From: Lewinellaceae bacterium
GTDB lineage: Bacteria; Bacteroidota; Bacteroidia; Chitinophagales; Saprospiraceae
Reading direction: 5' to 3'
NCBI GenBank assembly: GCA_020636355.1
Contig: JACJYB010000015.1
Location: 1 to 64,000, forward strand
Length of the DNA stretch: 64,000 nt
The notes under the pieces: generated by a model
Seen by the model: only the letters and a program-made list of their open reading frames with translations
The model's database searches: none
Told to the model about the DNA's origin: nothing
Position numbers and translations under genes: made by a program
Part shown: positions 1-8,485 of the stretch, one piece after another
How positions within the stretch are numbered: position 1 is the first letter of the stretch
Layout of the letters: every line of letters starts with the position of its first letter

Positions 1-560
1 AACCAAACTCCGGCCAGATGAATAGCCGGGTAAAACAACTTTGGGATGGTGAAAACTGGGTCAACCATCTGAGGAGTTCCATTCAAAAGGAAGATACCAT
101 GGTCACAGGATATGTTGAAAGAGATACATCCGGAAGTTGGTGGCTTGCACAACGGTTCCGGGTTGTATATGACCAAATGGATCTTCCATTACGCAGTCAG
201 GGATGGCAAGACTGGAATGATGAACAGCAAGTTTGGGTCAATAACCGTAATACGTCAAAACTGGAGCATTTCTGGAATTCATCCATTACAAGCAATGCTC
301 CTGCTTTGCAATTGGCCAATCCTTGTCAAATTCCAAATCCGTACCCACTCAACCAAAGCTTTGATTGTCCGGATCTGGAAGCCGGTGCCACCTATCAAAT
401 CCGTCTCTACTCGTTAACCGGTCAGCAAGTAATGGAAAAGACCATCCTGGGTAATTCAAATCTAGCTCTCGAAGGTTCATTGCCCTTTGGCATGTATGTG
501 ATGACCTGGCATCACAAGAATCAGTTGATCCATATTCGCCGTTTAGTAATAACACCTTAA
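1..560 (+). CDS. C-terminal part of a T9SS-exported surface protein (5' end outside window)
   Basis: The reading frame is open to the first base of the window with no stop before the ATG at 18, so the gene very likely begins upstream and only its last ~185 residues are seen. The final ~70 residues have the pattern of a type IX secretion system type-A sorting domain: a short strand with YQIRLYSLTGQQV, a turn, then PFGMYVMTW and a closing strand ending in RRLVITP. Such domains direct passage through the outer membrane and are removed or anchored there. The part before it has spaced Trp motifs (WDGENWVN, then W..WNDEQQVWVN) typical of low-complexity beta repeats that often precede this domain. 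The function of the lost N-terminal part cannot be told. A small secreted-protein gene follows 16 bases downstream on the same strand. Confidence 0.8.
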   Translation, partial: PNSGQMNSRVKQLWDGENWVNHLRSSIQKEDTMVTGYVERDTSGSWWLAQRFRVVYDQMDLPLRSQGWQDWNDEQQVWVNNRNTSKLEHFWNSSITSNAPALQLANPCQIPNPYPLNQSFDCPDLEAGATYQIRLYSLTGQQVMEKTILGNSNLALEGSLPFGMYVMTWHHKNQLIHIRRLVITP

Positions 561-576
561 TTTCATTTCAATTATC

Positions 577-1029
577 ATGAAAAAGATCATTTTGTTATTC
601 ATCCTGGGTATTGCATTTCATACGACCGGAACAAGTCAAACTTATCCGCTCGATTCCTGTCTCAACTTTATGACTCCAACGGATTTTCTGATCAAGAAAA
701 TTAATACTGTTGGATTGGGTAGTCAGGAGCATGTAATAGTATTCCGGTCATCAGGGAATAGCAATCCGGGCATGTCGTTTACCGGAAAAGGCTACCTGGT
801 CTTTGAACCGAATGACTTACCTTTTGGTCTGGAACCAAAGGCAAGGATGACGGGAAATATGTTGTTAACCACGCACGGATCTGATCCACATCCATCAGGC
901 ATCCCGGGGACAACTTTCAACTATCCGGACTTGCTTTCGGGCTATCTGGATCAGTTGGGTGGACAGAATATAAATCCATCACTGCCTGTTTCCGTTCAAG
1001 TTATCGAATTCGAATACTCAGAATACTGA
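577..1029 (+). CDS. Small secreted protein of unknown function
   Basis: The 150-residue product begins with a clear Sec signal peptide (MKKIILLFILGIAFHTTG, cleavage probably after TSQ), so it is exported to the periplasm or beyond. I do not recognise the mature part; it is rich in Gly, Pro, Ser and aromatic residues, as in secreted beta proteins, and has a single Cys near its start. It lies 16 bases after the stop of the T9SS-sorted protein gene and may be co-transcribed with it. It has no T9SS domain of its own, and the ending EFEYSEY is abrupt. After the stop another frame stays open to 1132 with a hydrophobic ending, so a frameshift at the 3' end is possible but not shown. Confidence 0.6.
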   Translation: MKKIILLFILGIAFHTTGTSQTYPLDSCLNFMTPTDFLIKKINTVGLGSQEHVIVFRSSGNSNPGMSFTGKGYLVFEPNDLPFGLEPKARMTGNMLLTTHGSDPHPSGIPGTTFNYPDLLSGYLDQLGGQNINPSLPVSVQVIEFEYSEY

Positions 1030-1140
1030 GGCATTCATTGGGGTGCTGGCCTCAGACAAGGGGTCCTATGCAGGCCCATTGCTCTCAGAGTTGCTCTTCA
1101 ATTTATTTCTGCTGGCGATCCCTTTCCTATAACCTAGGAT

Positions 1141-4100
1141 TCAGCCTGTCGGCAACCGGATGCAAAATACGGCTCCTCCTTCAGGACTATTATGGACCTT
1201 AATCGTTCCACCATGGGCCTTCACAATATCATAACTCAGACTTAATCCCAATCCGGTACCCTGGCCGGTCGGCTTGGTGGTAAAGAACGGCTGAAAGATC
1301 TTATCGATGATCTCGTCCGGTATACCTGGGCCATTGTCTGTCGTCTCAATTTCCACCAAGTTCTCTCTCCAACGGGTGGTGACGGATACCACCGGCTTTT
1401 CAATATTTTCCACCGCTTGAAATGCATTATTATATACATTAAGCAGAACCCTTCCTATTTCTTGCGGTATCACTTTTATTTCGGGCAAGTCCTGGGTATA
1501 ATGCGTTTTCAATTCTGCTTTAAATGATTTATCCCGGGCTCGTATACCGTGATAGGCCAGGCGCAAATACTCGTCACAAAGCGCATTAAGGTTAATTTGT
1601 TCTTTATCTCCACTACCCTTCCTGGAATGTTCTAGCATGTTTTTTACAATACCCTGGGCACGCCTTCCGTGATGGTTGATCTTTTTTTCATTAGCCAAAA
1701 TATCCAATAATAATCCTTCTTCAAGTCCTTCATCCCGTTCAGCCGATTCTTTGGACCGTTCACCAATAAGCTCATCAATAAGTTCTGTATTCACTTCAGA
1801 AAAATTATTGACGAAATTGAGGGGGTTTTGAATTTCATGAGCAATTCCTGCTGTTAATTCGCCCAGAGAGGCCATCTTTTCAGCATGGATGAGTTGGGAT
1901 TGCGTTGACTTTAGATTCTCGAGTGATTGATTTAATGCAGAAGTCCGCTCTGCTACTTTTTCTTCCAATACCATTTTTTCCAACTCCAGGGACTTGGTTC
2001 GCCAGCGAATAAGCGAATAAAGTCCCAGAAAGAACAACAGCAAGTATAACAGATAGGCCCACCAGGTTTGCCACCACGGCGGCAAAATGACGATTAATAG
2101 ATGTGCTCCTTCCTCATTCCAGACGCCTTTATCACTGGCTGCTTTTACCTGAAAATGGTATTCACCGGGAGGTAAATTAGGATAAAAAGCCTCCTTTTGA
2201 TTGGTGGTTATCCGCCAGCTTTCATCAAATGGCTCCAGTCGGTAGGCATATTTATTTTTAATCGGATTGGAATAATGGAGGGCAACAAATTGTAATGAAA
2301 TGTCATTTTGACGATGCGATAGAACAACTTTATCGGTTTCAAAAATGGGCTTCTGCAGAACCGATTTTTCGCCGGGCAATACCGATTTATTAAACAATTT
2401 AAAATCGGCGATATAGACCTTGGGCGGATCGTATTTAATATTAAAATCTTCCGGATTAAAAACGGTGACGCCATTACTTCCTCCAAAAGCAAATAATCCA
2501 CCTGATGTCTTCAGATAGGAACCATCGGAAAAGAGGGATCCCTGGATGCCATCTTCCAGCGTGAAGCTGTAAAAGGTTTCTGTGGTAGGATCAAAGCGGC
2601 AAAGTCCGTTAAATGTACTCATCCATATCGATTCGCGTTTTTCGTCACCGATGATGGACTGAACACTCATAGAGGGCAATCCGTCGTCTATGGTATAGTT
2701 CTTAATCTCACCGGTCTGCGTATTGTATCTGGCCAATCCACCTTGCCAGCTTCCGGTCCAGGCCATGCCATGCTGGTCTTCGTAAAATGAATTGATGTCC
2801 TGGGAAATAAATACGTCACCTGAGCTTTTATCATTACCTATTCTTTCAATGAGTCCGCTTTCGACTGCGTATTTATAAATTCCCTGATCGGATATCAACC
2901 ACAACCGGTAGTTATTGCCTTCAAATATTTCGGCTATATCCAGGTTGCTAAAATCAGCAGACCTGACATCTGTCAATGTACATCGTGCAAAAATCCGCTG
3001 ATCCGATGACCGCTGGTAAAGCCCGGACCGGGTGCTGATCCACTCGGTGCCCTGACGATCGGTGATGTGGCTGGTAAGGGTCACAGTCCGGGGAATGCCC
3101 GGGAATGTAACTTTTTTAAACTGCCTGGATTTCAGTGAAAAGCCAAAATTGACACTACCACCGAGGTAAATGGTATCCCGGTTCACCCACATGCATGTGA
3201 AATAATATTGAGGTCCGATCCGACTGCCATAATTGTAATTCTCAATGCGATTGGTTTCCGGATCCAATATGGATAATCCTGAAGCACAATTCATGGCAAT
3301 CAGCCCATCGGGTGTTTCTGTCAGGTTGCCGACCCAGCCTTCCGAGATGTATTGAAAGCGCTCCAGAGCATTGGAAGATGCGCTAGCTGAAGCATTGAGA
3401 TAGGATTTGAACCGGGGTTTTTGCTCGAACCGAAAAATTCCATTGTTGGCAGTACCAATCCATAAATTATCAAAATCATCTACTACTAAACTTCGAACAT
3501 CCACCGTATTCTCTGGTGCATTTGAAGCGCTACCAATCAATTTAAATTGACCGGTAGCAGGATTAAAGAACTGGATGCCGGAATTGGTCCCTATCCAAAG
3601 ATGACCCTCCTTATCCATGGTAAAATTCCTTGCAATGCGCCTTTGATTTTCCGAGCTGGTTTGAAACGGTGATATCCAGCTCCTGGAAGTATTGGTTTCC
3701 CAGTCGTAATCGTAGATGCTTAGGTCACTCAACAGAAACCAGATGTGATTCTTCGTATTAAAATCACTTTGCACAAAATATTCTCCAATCTCCGGCTTTG
3801 GAAAATCCAGCAAAGAAATGTCGATTGCTTTTAATTTACCTTCTTGGTCAATTTGAAAAAAACCACTATTGGTCGCCAGCCAAATATTTCCGTTATCATC
3901 CTTATTGATTGAATATACATTCTGTAAAGGCCGGGTGTCTGAATTTGGAAATAATTGAACTTGATCCTGACCTTCATCAATGTAAATCAATCCATTTTGC
4001 AGTTGTTCCGGCCCACTGATTCCAAAGTACATTCTGCCCCGGTCATCCTCGCAAACATCATTCATGTAATAGCCATTAATGGGTGCTTGACCTAATTGCG

Positions 4101-4497
4101 GAGTGAGTAAGGAATCTATATCGTACGAACGGAAAGCTCTGGCAACTGGATCATACCTAATGATGTAAGCGGGATTTGTACCTAACCAGATGTTCTTTCT
4201 ACTGTCCTCGTATAAATTACCGGCTACCATGCCCCGGATGGCATCAGAGTCATTGGGGTCGGAGTAAAACCGCTTGAACTCATACCCGTCGTAGCGCACC
4301 AATCCGTTATAGGTGCCTATCCAGATATATCCAAGATCATCGACCAAAATGCTGTTAATGGTATTACTTGATAATCCTTCTTTTTCAGTCAGTTGAGTAA
4401 AATTTCCGGTGATGGTTTGTGCCGTGGTCCAGGAGGGTAGCATAATCAGCACACCAATCATTATGGACAGGCCGAAATGCTTATTTCTTTTTTCCAT
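1141..4497 (-). CDS. Periplasmic beta-propeller sensor histidine kinase (Reg_prop/Y_Y_Y type)
   Basis: This 1118-residue membrane sensor kinase starts with a signal peptide (ending near TTAQ). About 700 residues of two-component-regulator propeller repeats follow, seen as recurrent GYIWIGT, NIWLGTN, HLWIGTNSG and NLWIGTANNG motifs. Next come a Y_Y_Y beta-sandwich (about 740-795), one membrane helix (about 805-827) and a coiled coil. The kinase core has an H-box LTAGIAHEIQNPLNF with the phosphorylated His near 886, an N-box LLNVYNNAFQAV, and ATP-lid glycine boxes DNGPGIPD and GTGLGLSLS. It should bind an external ligand in the periplasm and autophosphorylate in the cytoplasm. Unlike classical hybrid systems of Bacteroides it ends after the ATPase domain, with no receiver or AraC domain, and no response regulator lies nearby. 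The ligand is unknown. Confidence 0.93.
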   Translation of the reverse strand: MEKRNKHFGLSIMIGVLIMLPSWTTAQTITGNFTQLTEKEGLSSNTINSILVDDLGYIWIGTYNGLVRYDGYEFKRFYSDPNDSDAIRGMVAGNLYEDSRKNIWLGTNPAYIIRYDPVARAFRSYDIDSLLTPQLGQAPINGYYMNDVCEDDRGRMYFGISGPEQLQNGLIYIDEGQDQVQLFPNSDTRPLQNVYSINKDDNGNIWLATNSGFFQIDQEGKLKAIDISLLDFPKPEIGEYFVQSDFNTKNHIWFLLSDLSIYDYDWETNTSRSWISPFQTSSENQRRIARNFTMDKEGHLWIGTNSGIQFFNPATGQFKLIGSASNAPENTVDVRSLVVDDFDNLWIGTANNGIFRFEQKPRFKSYLNASASASSNALERFQYISEGWVGNLTETPDGLIAMNCASGLSILDPETNRIENYNYGSRIGPQYYFTCMWVNRDTIYLGGSVNFGFSLKSRQFKKVTFPGIPRTVTLTSHITDRQGTEWISTRSGLYQRSSDQRIFARCTLTDVRSADFSNLDIAEIFEGNNYRLWLISDQGIYKYAVESGLIERIGNDKSSGDVFISQDINSFYEDQHGMAWTGSWQGGLARYNTQTGEIKNYTIDDGLPSMSVQSIIGDEKRESIWMSTFNGLCRFDPTTETFYSFTLEDGIQGSLFSDGSYLKTSGGLFAFGGSNGVTVFNPEDFNIKYDPPKVYIADFKLFNKSVLPGEKSVLQKPIFETDKVVLSHRQNDISLQFVALHYSNPIKNKYAYRLEPFDESWRITTNQKEAFYPNLPPGEYHFQVKAASDKGVWNEEGAHLLIVILPPWWQTWWAYLLYLLLFFLGLYSLIRWRTKSLELEKMVLEEKVAERTSALNQSLENLKSTQSQLIHAEKMASLGELTAGIAHEIQNPLNFVNNFSEVNTELIDELIGERSKESAERDEGLEEGLLLDILANEKKINHHGRRAQGIVKNMLEHSRKGSGDKEQINLNALCDEYLRLAYHGIRARDKSFKAELKTHYTQDLPEIKVIPQEIGRVLLNVYNNAFQAVENIEKPVVSVTTRWRENLVEIETTDNGPGIPDEIIDKIFQPFFTTKPTGQGTGLGLSLSYDIVKAHGGTIKVHNSPEGGAVFCIRLPTG

Positions 4498-4695
4498 TCA
4501 ATGACTGGTTTTTTATCGGGTTTCTTGGTTATGGCAGAATATCTTCCAGCATTAAACCGAAGCCCGGCAGGAATTCATCTGGTTTTTCCCACTATTCCAT
4601 CCAAAAGATAAAAAAATTTGACGGGGCAAGTACCGGGGCGACCAATAATCCAACGCACTTGAGCTATTTCGCAAGAAAGATATTAGATTCATTCC

Positions 4696-5670
4696 ATGGA
4701 AATTGCTGTTACCGGAGCAGGAGGCCGTATTGGCAATGTATTGGTGCGCCGACTTTTGGATGCCGGACATCAGGTACGCGTCCTGGAGCGTCGCAAAAGA
4801 ACTTCGTTGGCAGGCGTGCCGGTTCAGCGGATCGATGGGGACATTAACGACTCTAAATCAATCGACACCCTGCTTCAGGGTTGTGAAGTAGTTTATCATC
4901 TTGCTGCATTCGTATCCATCTCCGGAGGACACCATGGCCTGGTCGAAAAGATCAATGTGGGAGGCACCAGACAGCTGGTTTCCGGTGCCATCCGTCATGG
5001 GCTGCGGCGGATCATTTACTTCGGGTCCATCCACGCCTATCAAACCGGTGATCCGGAACTGGAGATCGATGAAAATCAACCTCTGGCGATCGACAGCTCC
5101 GTTGCCTACAACCGCAGTAAAGCACAGGCGCTGCAATTTATCCTGAATGTGCGCGGACCGGAGATCATCGCCCTCTGCCCTACGGCAGTCATCGGGCCGG
5201 GCGATTATGAGCCATCCTATACCGGTCAGATGCTGCTCATGATGCATCAGGGGAAACTACCTTTATTGGTTGGGGGTGGTTACAACTGGGTAGATGTCCG
5301 TGATATCGTTCAAACCGCATTGCTCGCATTGGACCGGGGTAAGCCAGGCTCAGCCTATCTTGTCTCCGGGCATTATGCTTCGCTTAGTGATTTGGCAAAA
5401 AAGGTAGAAGCTGTAACCGGAGTTAAAGTAACCCGGACCGTCGCGCCAGACTGGCTGGTCCATTTGGGGTTGCCGTTTGTGCGGCTCTATGCGGTGGCAT
5501 CCAAAAGTGATCCGTTGTACACCAGGGAAGCTTTGCTGGCTTTAAAAGAGGGGGCACGGAATATTTCCAGATTGCGCGTGCAACAAGACTTTCAGTATAC
5601 GCCGAGACCCTTAGAGGAAACGCTCCGGGACAGTTACCTTTGGTTCGAAGAACATCGTTATCTTCCGTAA
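4696..5670 (+). CDS. NAD-dependent epimerase/dehydratase (extended SDR family)
   Basis: The 324-residue protein has the extended short-chain dehydrogenase layout. An N-terminal Rossmann strand and glycine motif GAGGRIG (about residues 7-13) bind NAD(P). The region DINDSKSIDTLLQGCEVVYHLAA matches the adenine-side loop and the following strand. The catalytic pair is YNRSK, with Tyr near 137. Cytosolic oxidoreduction or epimerisation of a nucleotide sugar or other alcohol is expected; the substrate cannot be told. The start is good because the glycine motif lies at the usual distance. It is transcribed away from the sensor kinase and is followed after 11 bases by the steroid-reductase-like membrane protein, so the two may act on a common lipid or terpenoid substrate (inference). 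Confidence 0.88.
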   Translation: MEIAVTGAGGRIGNVLVRRLLDAGHQVRVLERRKRTSLAGVPVQRIDGDINDSKSIDTLLQGCEVVYHLAAFVSISGGHHGLVEKINVGGTRQLVSGAIRHGLRRIIYFGSIHAYQTGDPELEIDENQPLAIDSSVAYNRSKAQALQFILNVRGPEIIALCPTAVIGPGDYEPSYTGQMLLMMHQGKLPLLVGGGYNWVDVRDIVQTALLALDRGKPGSAYLVSGHYASLSDLAKKVEAVTGVKVTRTVAPDWLVHLGLPFVRLYAVASKSDPLYTREALLALKEGARNISRLRVQQDFQYTPRPLEETLRDSYLWFEEHRYLP

Positions 5671-5681
5671 AATCGCTGGTC

Positions 5682-6437
5682 ATGAGCTGGGAAACCTTCT
5701 CTTTGCTGAACTACTTGTGGATGGGCATAGCCGTCTGCACTTTCATCTTCCTATTTTTTCTCAGTGCACCGTATGGGCGGCATATCCGGCCAGGTTGGGG
5801 ACCAACCATAGACAACCGCATCGGGTGGATCGTCATGGAATTTACTGTGGTTGTTGTTTTTCTGTACTTCTATGCTTCCAACGGCTGGCCAGAAAACGGA
5901 TTCACCACCTTTTTTGCGGGTTGTTTTTTACTGCACTACGTCAACCGGAGCTTGATCTTTCCATTCCGCATCCATACCTCCGGGAAGCGTATGCCGGTAG
6001 TTATCATGTTGTCGGCAATGACATTTAACCTGGTCAATGGTTTCTTTCTCGGATATTATTTTTCCCACTTCGCCAATTACCCGCCGGACTGGAAATACCA
6101 TTGGCTGTTTATCGGAGGGCTGATCCTGTTTGCTGGAGGTATGGTGATCAACTGGCAGGCGGATAACATCCTGATCCATTTACGGAAACCGGGAGAAACC
6201 AATTACAAAATACCCCGTGGCAGTCTGTTTCATCGCATCAGCTGCCCTAATCATTTTGGCGAGACCTTGGAATGGGCGGGTTTTGCCTTGATGACCTGGA
6301 GTTTACCGGCACTGACCTTCCTGATCTGGACGGCCGCCAATCTCATTCCACGAGCTGTGGCCCATCACCGGTGGTACCGGGAACACTTCCCGGATTATCC
6401 GAATGACCGGAAAGCATTTATCCCATACGTCTGGTAA
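5682..6437 (+). CDS. DUF1295 / steroid 5-alpha-reductase-like membrane protein
   Basis: The 251-residue integral membrane protein (about six helices) resembles the 3-oxo-5-alpha-steroid 4-dehydrogenase family. The C-terminal half carries the family signature: NILIHLRKPGETNYKIPRG, then NHFGETLEWAGFALMTWSLPALTF, then RAVAHHRWYREHFPDYP, the expected NADPH-binding and membrane region. Family members reduce a carbon-carbon double bond next to a ketone in sterols or polyprenoids; the bacterial substrate is unknown. An upstream in-frame start at 5640 would overlap the epimerase gene; the ATG at 5682, giving MSWETFSLLNYLW, is more likely. It ends 9 bases before the convergent PII gene, with no terminator visible between them. 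Confidence 0.85.
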   Translation: MSWETFSLLNYLWMGIAVCTFIFLFFLSAPYGRHIRPGWGPTIDNRIGWIVMEFTVVVVFLYFYASNGWPENGFTTFFAGCFLLHYVNRSLIFPFRIHTSGKRMPVVIMLSAMTFNLVNGFFLGYYFSHFANYPPDWKYHWLFIGGLILFAGGMVINWQADNILIHLRKPGETNYKIPRGSLFHRISCPNHFGETLEWAGFALMTWSLPALTFLIWTAANLIPRAVAHHRWYREHFPDYPNDRKAFIPYVW

Positions 6438-6446
6438 ATTGAGCCA

Positions 6447-6809
6447 TCAAATGGCATCACTACCCCTTTCTTCCGTACGGATACGGATGCATTCTTCCAG
6501 GTGTGTTATCCAGATCTTTCCATCACCAATCAACTCTGAAGGATCTTTGACCTCTTCCGGGTTGGATTTGGCGGCTTCGATGATGGTATTGACGGTAATG
6601 TCAACGAACGCCTCATTGACGGCAATCTCCAGTTTGATTTTAGGGATCAGGTTGGGCACTACTTTCCGGCCACGATAGATTTCTTCGCCGCGTTGTCGGC
6701 CATGTCCGGAAACCCGGCTGACGGTAATGCGTTCTATTTCATTCTGGATGAGCGCTTCCCGGACCTGGTCCAGTTTGGTCTCACGTATGATGGCGGTAAT
6801 TAATTTCAT
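6447..6809 (-). CDS. glnB: PII family nitrogen regulatory protein
   Basis: The 120-residue protein matches PII along its whole length: MKLITAIIRETKLDQVREAL at the start, the T-loop entry GHGRQRG, IYRGRKVVPNLIPKIKLEIAV, and the nucleotide-binding GDGKIW and RIRTEERG near the end. PII trimers sense ATP/ADP and 2-oxoglutarate and bind the ammonium channel. The gene lies 65 bases downstream of amtB on the same strand, so a GlnK-like role in blocking AmtB is likely. Two oddities are visible. The tyrosine that is uridylylated in enteric proteins (Tyr51) is replaced by Val in RKVVPN, so that modification cannot occur there. About ten extra residues (NPEEVKDPSE) are also inserted before GDGK. No uridylyltransferase gene is nearby. 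Confidence 0.95.
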   Translation of the reverse strand: MKLITAIIRETKLDQVREALIQNEIERITVSRVSGHGRQRGEEIYRGRKVVPNLIPKIKLEIAVNEAFVDITVNTIIEAAKSNPEEVKDPSELIGDGKIWITHLEECIRIRTEERGSDAI

Positions 6810-6874
6810 AATAACTGCAATTTGAATTGCTTAAAATAGCTGTTTTAGCCGATCGTCGATGGATCGTTTTGGTG

Positions 6875-8206
6875 TTAACTCGGGTTCAGGAATCCATAAC
6901 CGTGCTCGCCATGGTAGGCGCTATCGAGGCCCTGCATTTCTTTTTCTGCAGTGGAGCGGAAGCCCATGGTCTTATTGATCAAAAGCATCAGGATCCACGT
7001 CATCAATCCCGCATAGACCACTGCAATCGCAACCGCAACGATCTGAACACCAAGCTGCTGCCAGACCGACCAACTGCCGCCGGCTGCTTCAGCTGCCGCC
7101 TGCATCCAGCTCGGGCGAATAAAAAAGGCAAGGAAAATAGCACCAATAATCCCTCCTACTCCATGGACGCCAAAAGCATCAAGGCTGTCATCATACTTCA
7201 GTTTATTCTTAATCATGATGGCACCATAACACCCGAATGAAGCCAGAACGCCCAGGGCCATTGCACCAATGGGCTGGACAACACCAGCAGCAGGCGTTAC
7301 AGCTACTAATCCGGCTAATATTCCCGATACCAACCCCAGGGCGGTTGCTTTGCCCTGATGCCAGCCTTCGATGATCATCCAGGTAATCGCACCAGCTGCG
7401 GCAGCAACCTGAGTGGCCGTGAGCGCCTGGGCGGTACTCAGACCGCTCTGAATGGAACTCCCAGCATTAAAACCAAACCATCCAACCCACAACAAGCCAC
7501 CACCGATCATGGTCATCACCAAATTACTCGGCGGCATGGCTGTCTTTGGAAATCCCCGGCGCGCTCCCAGAAATAAAGCAGCTACCAGCCCGCTTACCCC
7601 TGCGGAAATATGAACCACCGTACCTCCTGCAAAGTCAATGGCACCATTTGCTCCCAGGTTAAACAGGAAGCCGTCGGAAGCCCAAACCCAATGGCATAAC
7701 GGATTATAGACCAGCAGGCCCCACAAAGCAATGAATACCACGTAGGATTTAAACCGAACCCGTTCGGCAAAAGCACCCGCAATCAATGCCGGGGTGATGA
7801 TGGCAAACTTGGCCTGAAACATACTGAATACGTATTCGGGCACTCCGACATCCAGAATGGAATCATCCAATTTCTTGAGGAAAAGGAATCCGTTATCCCA
7901 TCCAAACCAGCCCCCCAGCACATTTGGTCCAAAACACATCGCATAGCCGGCTACGACCCACAGGATGGTCATGATGCCCATCGCTACAAAACTATGCATC
8001 ATGGTGCCCAGTACGTTTTTTGTTCGCACCAAACCGCCATAAAACATCGCCAATCCGGGAACCATCATTAAAACCAGTGCGGTGGAGGTCAACATCCAGG
8101 CCGTGGCCCCGGTGTCGACGGGTGTTTCACTCTGTGAAAATAGGGAAGGTGCAAATAAGCACAAAGCCCCTGCTATCGCCAGGAGGCGGTAGAAAATTCT
8201 TGACAT
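6875..8206 (-). CDS. amtB: Ammonium transporter (Amt family) with signal peptide
   Basis: The 443-residue channel passes ammonium across the inner membrane. The Amt hallmarks are seen in order: MVPGLAMFYGGLVRTKN in the first helix, the first pore region with the His in YNPLCHWVW, the long GAIDFAGGTVVHISAGVSGL helix, and the second pore His in DAFGVHGVGGIIGA. The start chosen is the ATG at 8206, giving MSRIFYRLLAIAGALCLFAPSLFS, a cleavable signal peptide as in many Amt proteins. A longer frame extends upstream to 8440 but runs through a terminator hairpin and has no Amt character. The PII gene follows, a transporter-first order that is the reverse of enteric glnK-amtB. Confidence 0.96.
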   Translation of the reverse strand: MSRIFYRLLAIAGALCLFAPSLFSQSETPVDTGATAWMLTSTALVLMMVPGLAMFYGGLVRTKNVLGTMMHSFVAMGIMTILWVVAGYAMCFGPNVLGGWFGWDNGFLFLKKLDDSILDVGVPEYVFSMFQAKFAIITPALIAGAFAERVRFKSYVVFIALWGLLVYNPLCHWVWASDGFLFNLGANGAIDFAGGTVVHISAGVSGLVAALFLGARRGFPKTAMPPSNLVMTMIGGGLLWVGWFGFNAGSSIQSGLSTAQALTATQVAAAAGAITWMIIEGWHQGKATALGLVSGILAGLVAVTPAAGVVQPIGAMALGVLASFGCYGAIMIKNKLKYDDSLDAFGVHGVGGIIGAIFLAFFIRPSWMQAAAEAAGGSWSVWQQLGVQIVAVAIAVVYAGLMTWILMLLINKTMGFRSTAEKEMQGLDSAYHGEHGYGFLNPS

Positions 8207-8390
8207 AGACTCTTCGTTTATTGGACCCTCCAAACGAATTGGATGGACCAAAACCAATAAAATAGTGTGTTTAAATTTTTGGCTGGACTTAAAAAAGGCT
8301 CCCGTAAGATAGAAACATTTTGGAATTTGAAAAGCAATATGCGACAGGAATTGGCGGGCGGTCAGGTCACCAGGTGAACCAAAATGATCG

Positions 8391-8426
8391 AAAAAAGGAT
8401 GCTCTTGACTAGTCAAGAGCATCTTT
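8391..8426 (-). terminator. Rho-independent terminator of the carboxylesterase gene
   Basis: On the minus strand a 12-base stem (GATGCTCTTGAC pairing across a TAG/CTAG centre) is followed directly by CCTTTTTT. The core 8401-8420 is a perfect 20-base palindrome and pairing extends to 8398-8423. It lies about 60 bases past the stop of the esterase at 8486 and upstream of the true amtB start. Confidence 0.85.
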
Positions 8427-8485
8427 GGAACAACCTGCATAACTCCGGATAACCGGACTTGTGCTTCTTTCGGGGTAGGTATGCG

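Noticed and set aside
4498..4695. Promoter pair between the sensor kinase and the epimerase
   Set aside because: No TTG-N19..20-TAnnTTTG pair with at most one mismatch could be read on either strand, although promoters must be present.
8391..8426. 20-base palindrome as a transposon end or regulator site
   Set aside because: The stem is followed on the minus strand by T6 and lies just after a stop codon, so a transcription terminator explains it fully.
6875..8440. Longer start for amtB from 8440
   Set aside because: The extra 78 residues carry no Amt features and would cross the terminator hairpin at 8391-8426; the ATG at 8206 directly precedes the signal peptide.
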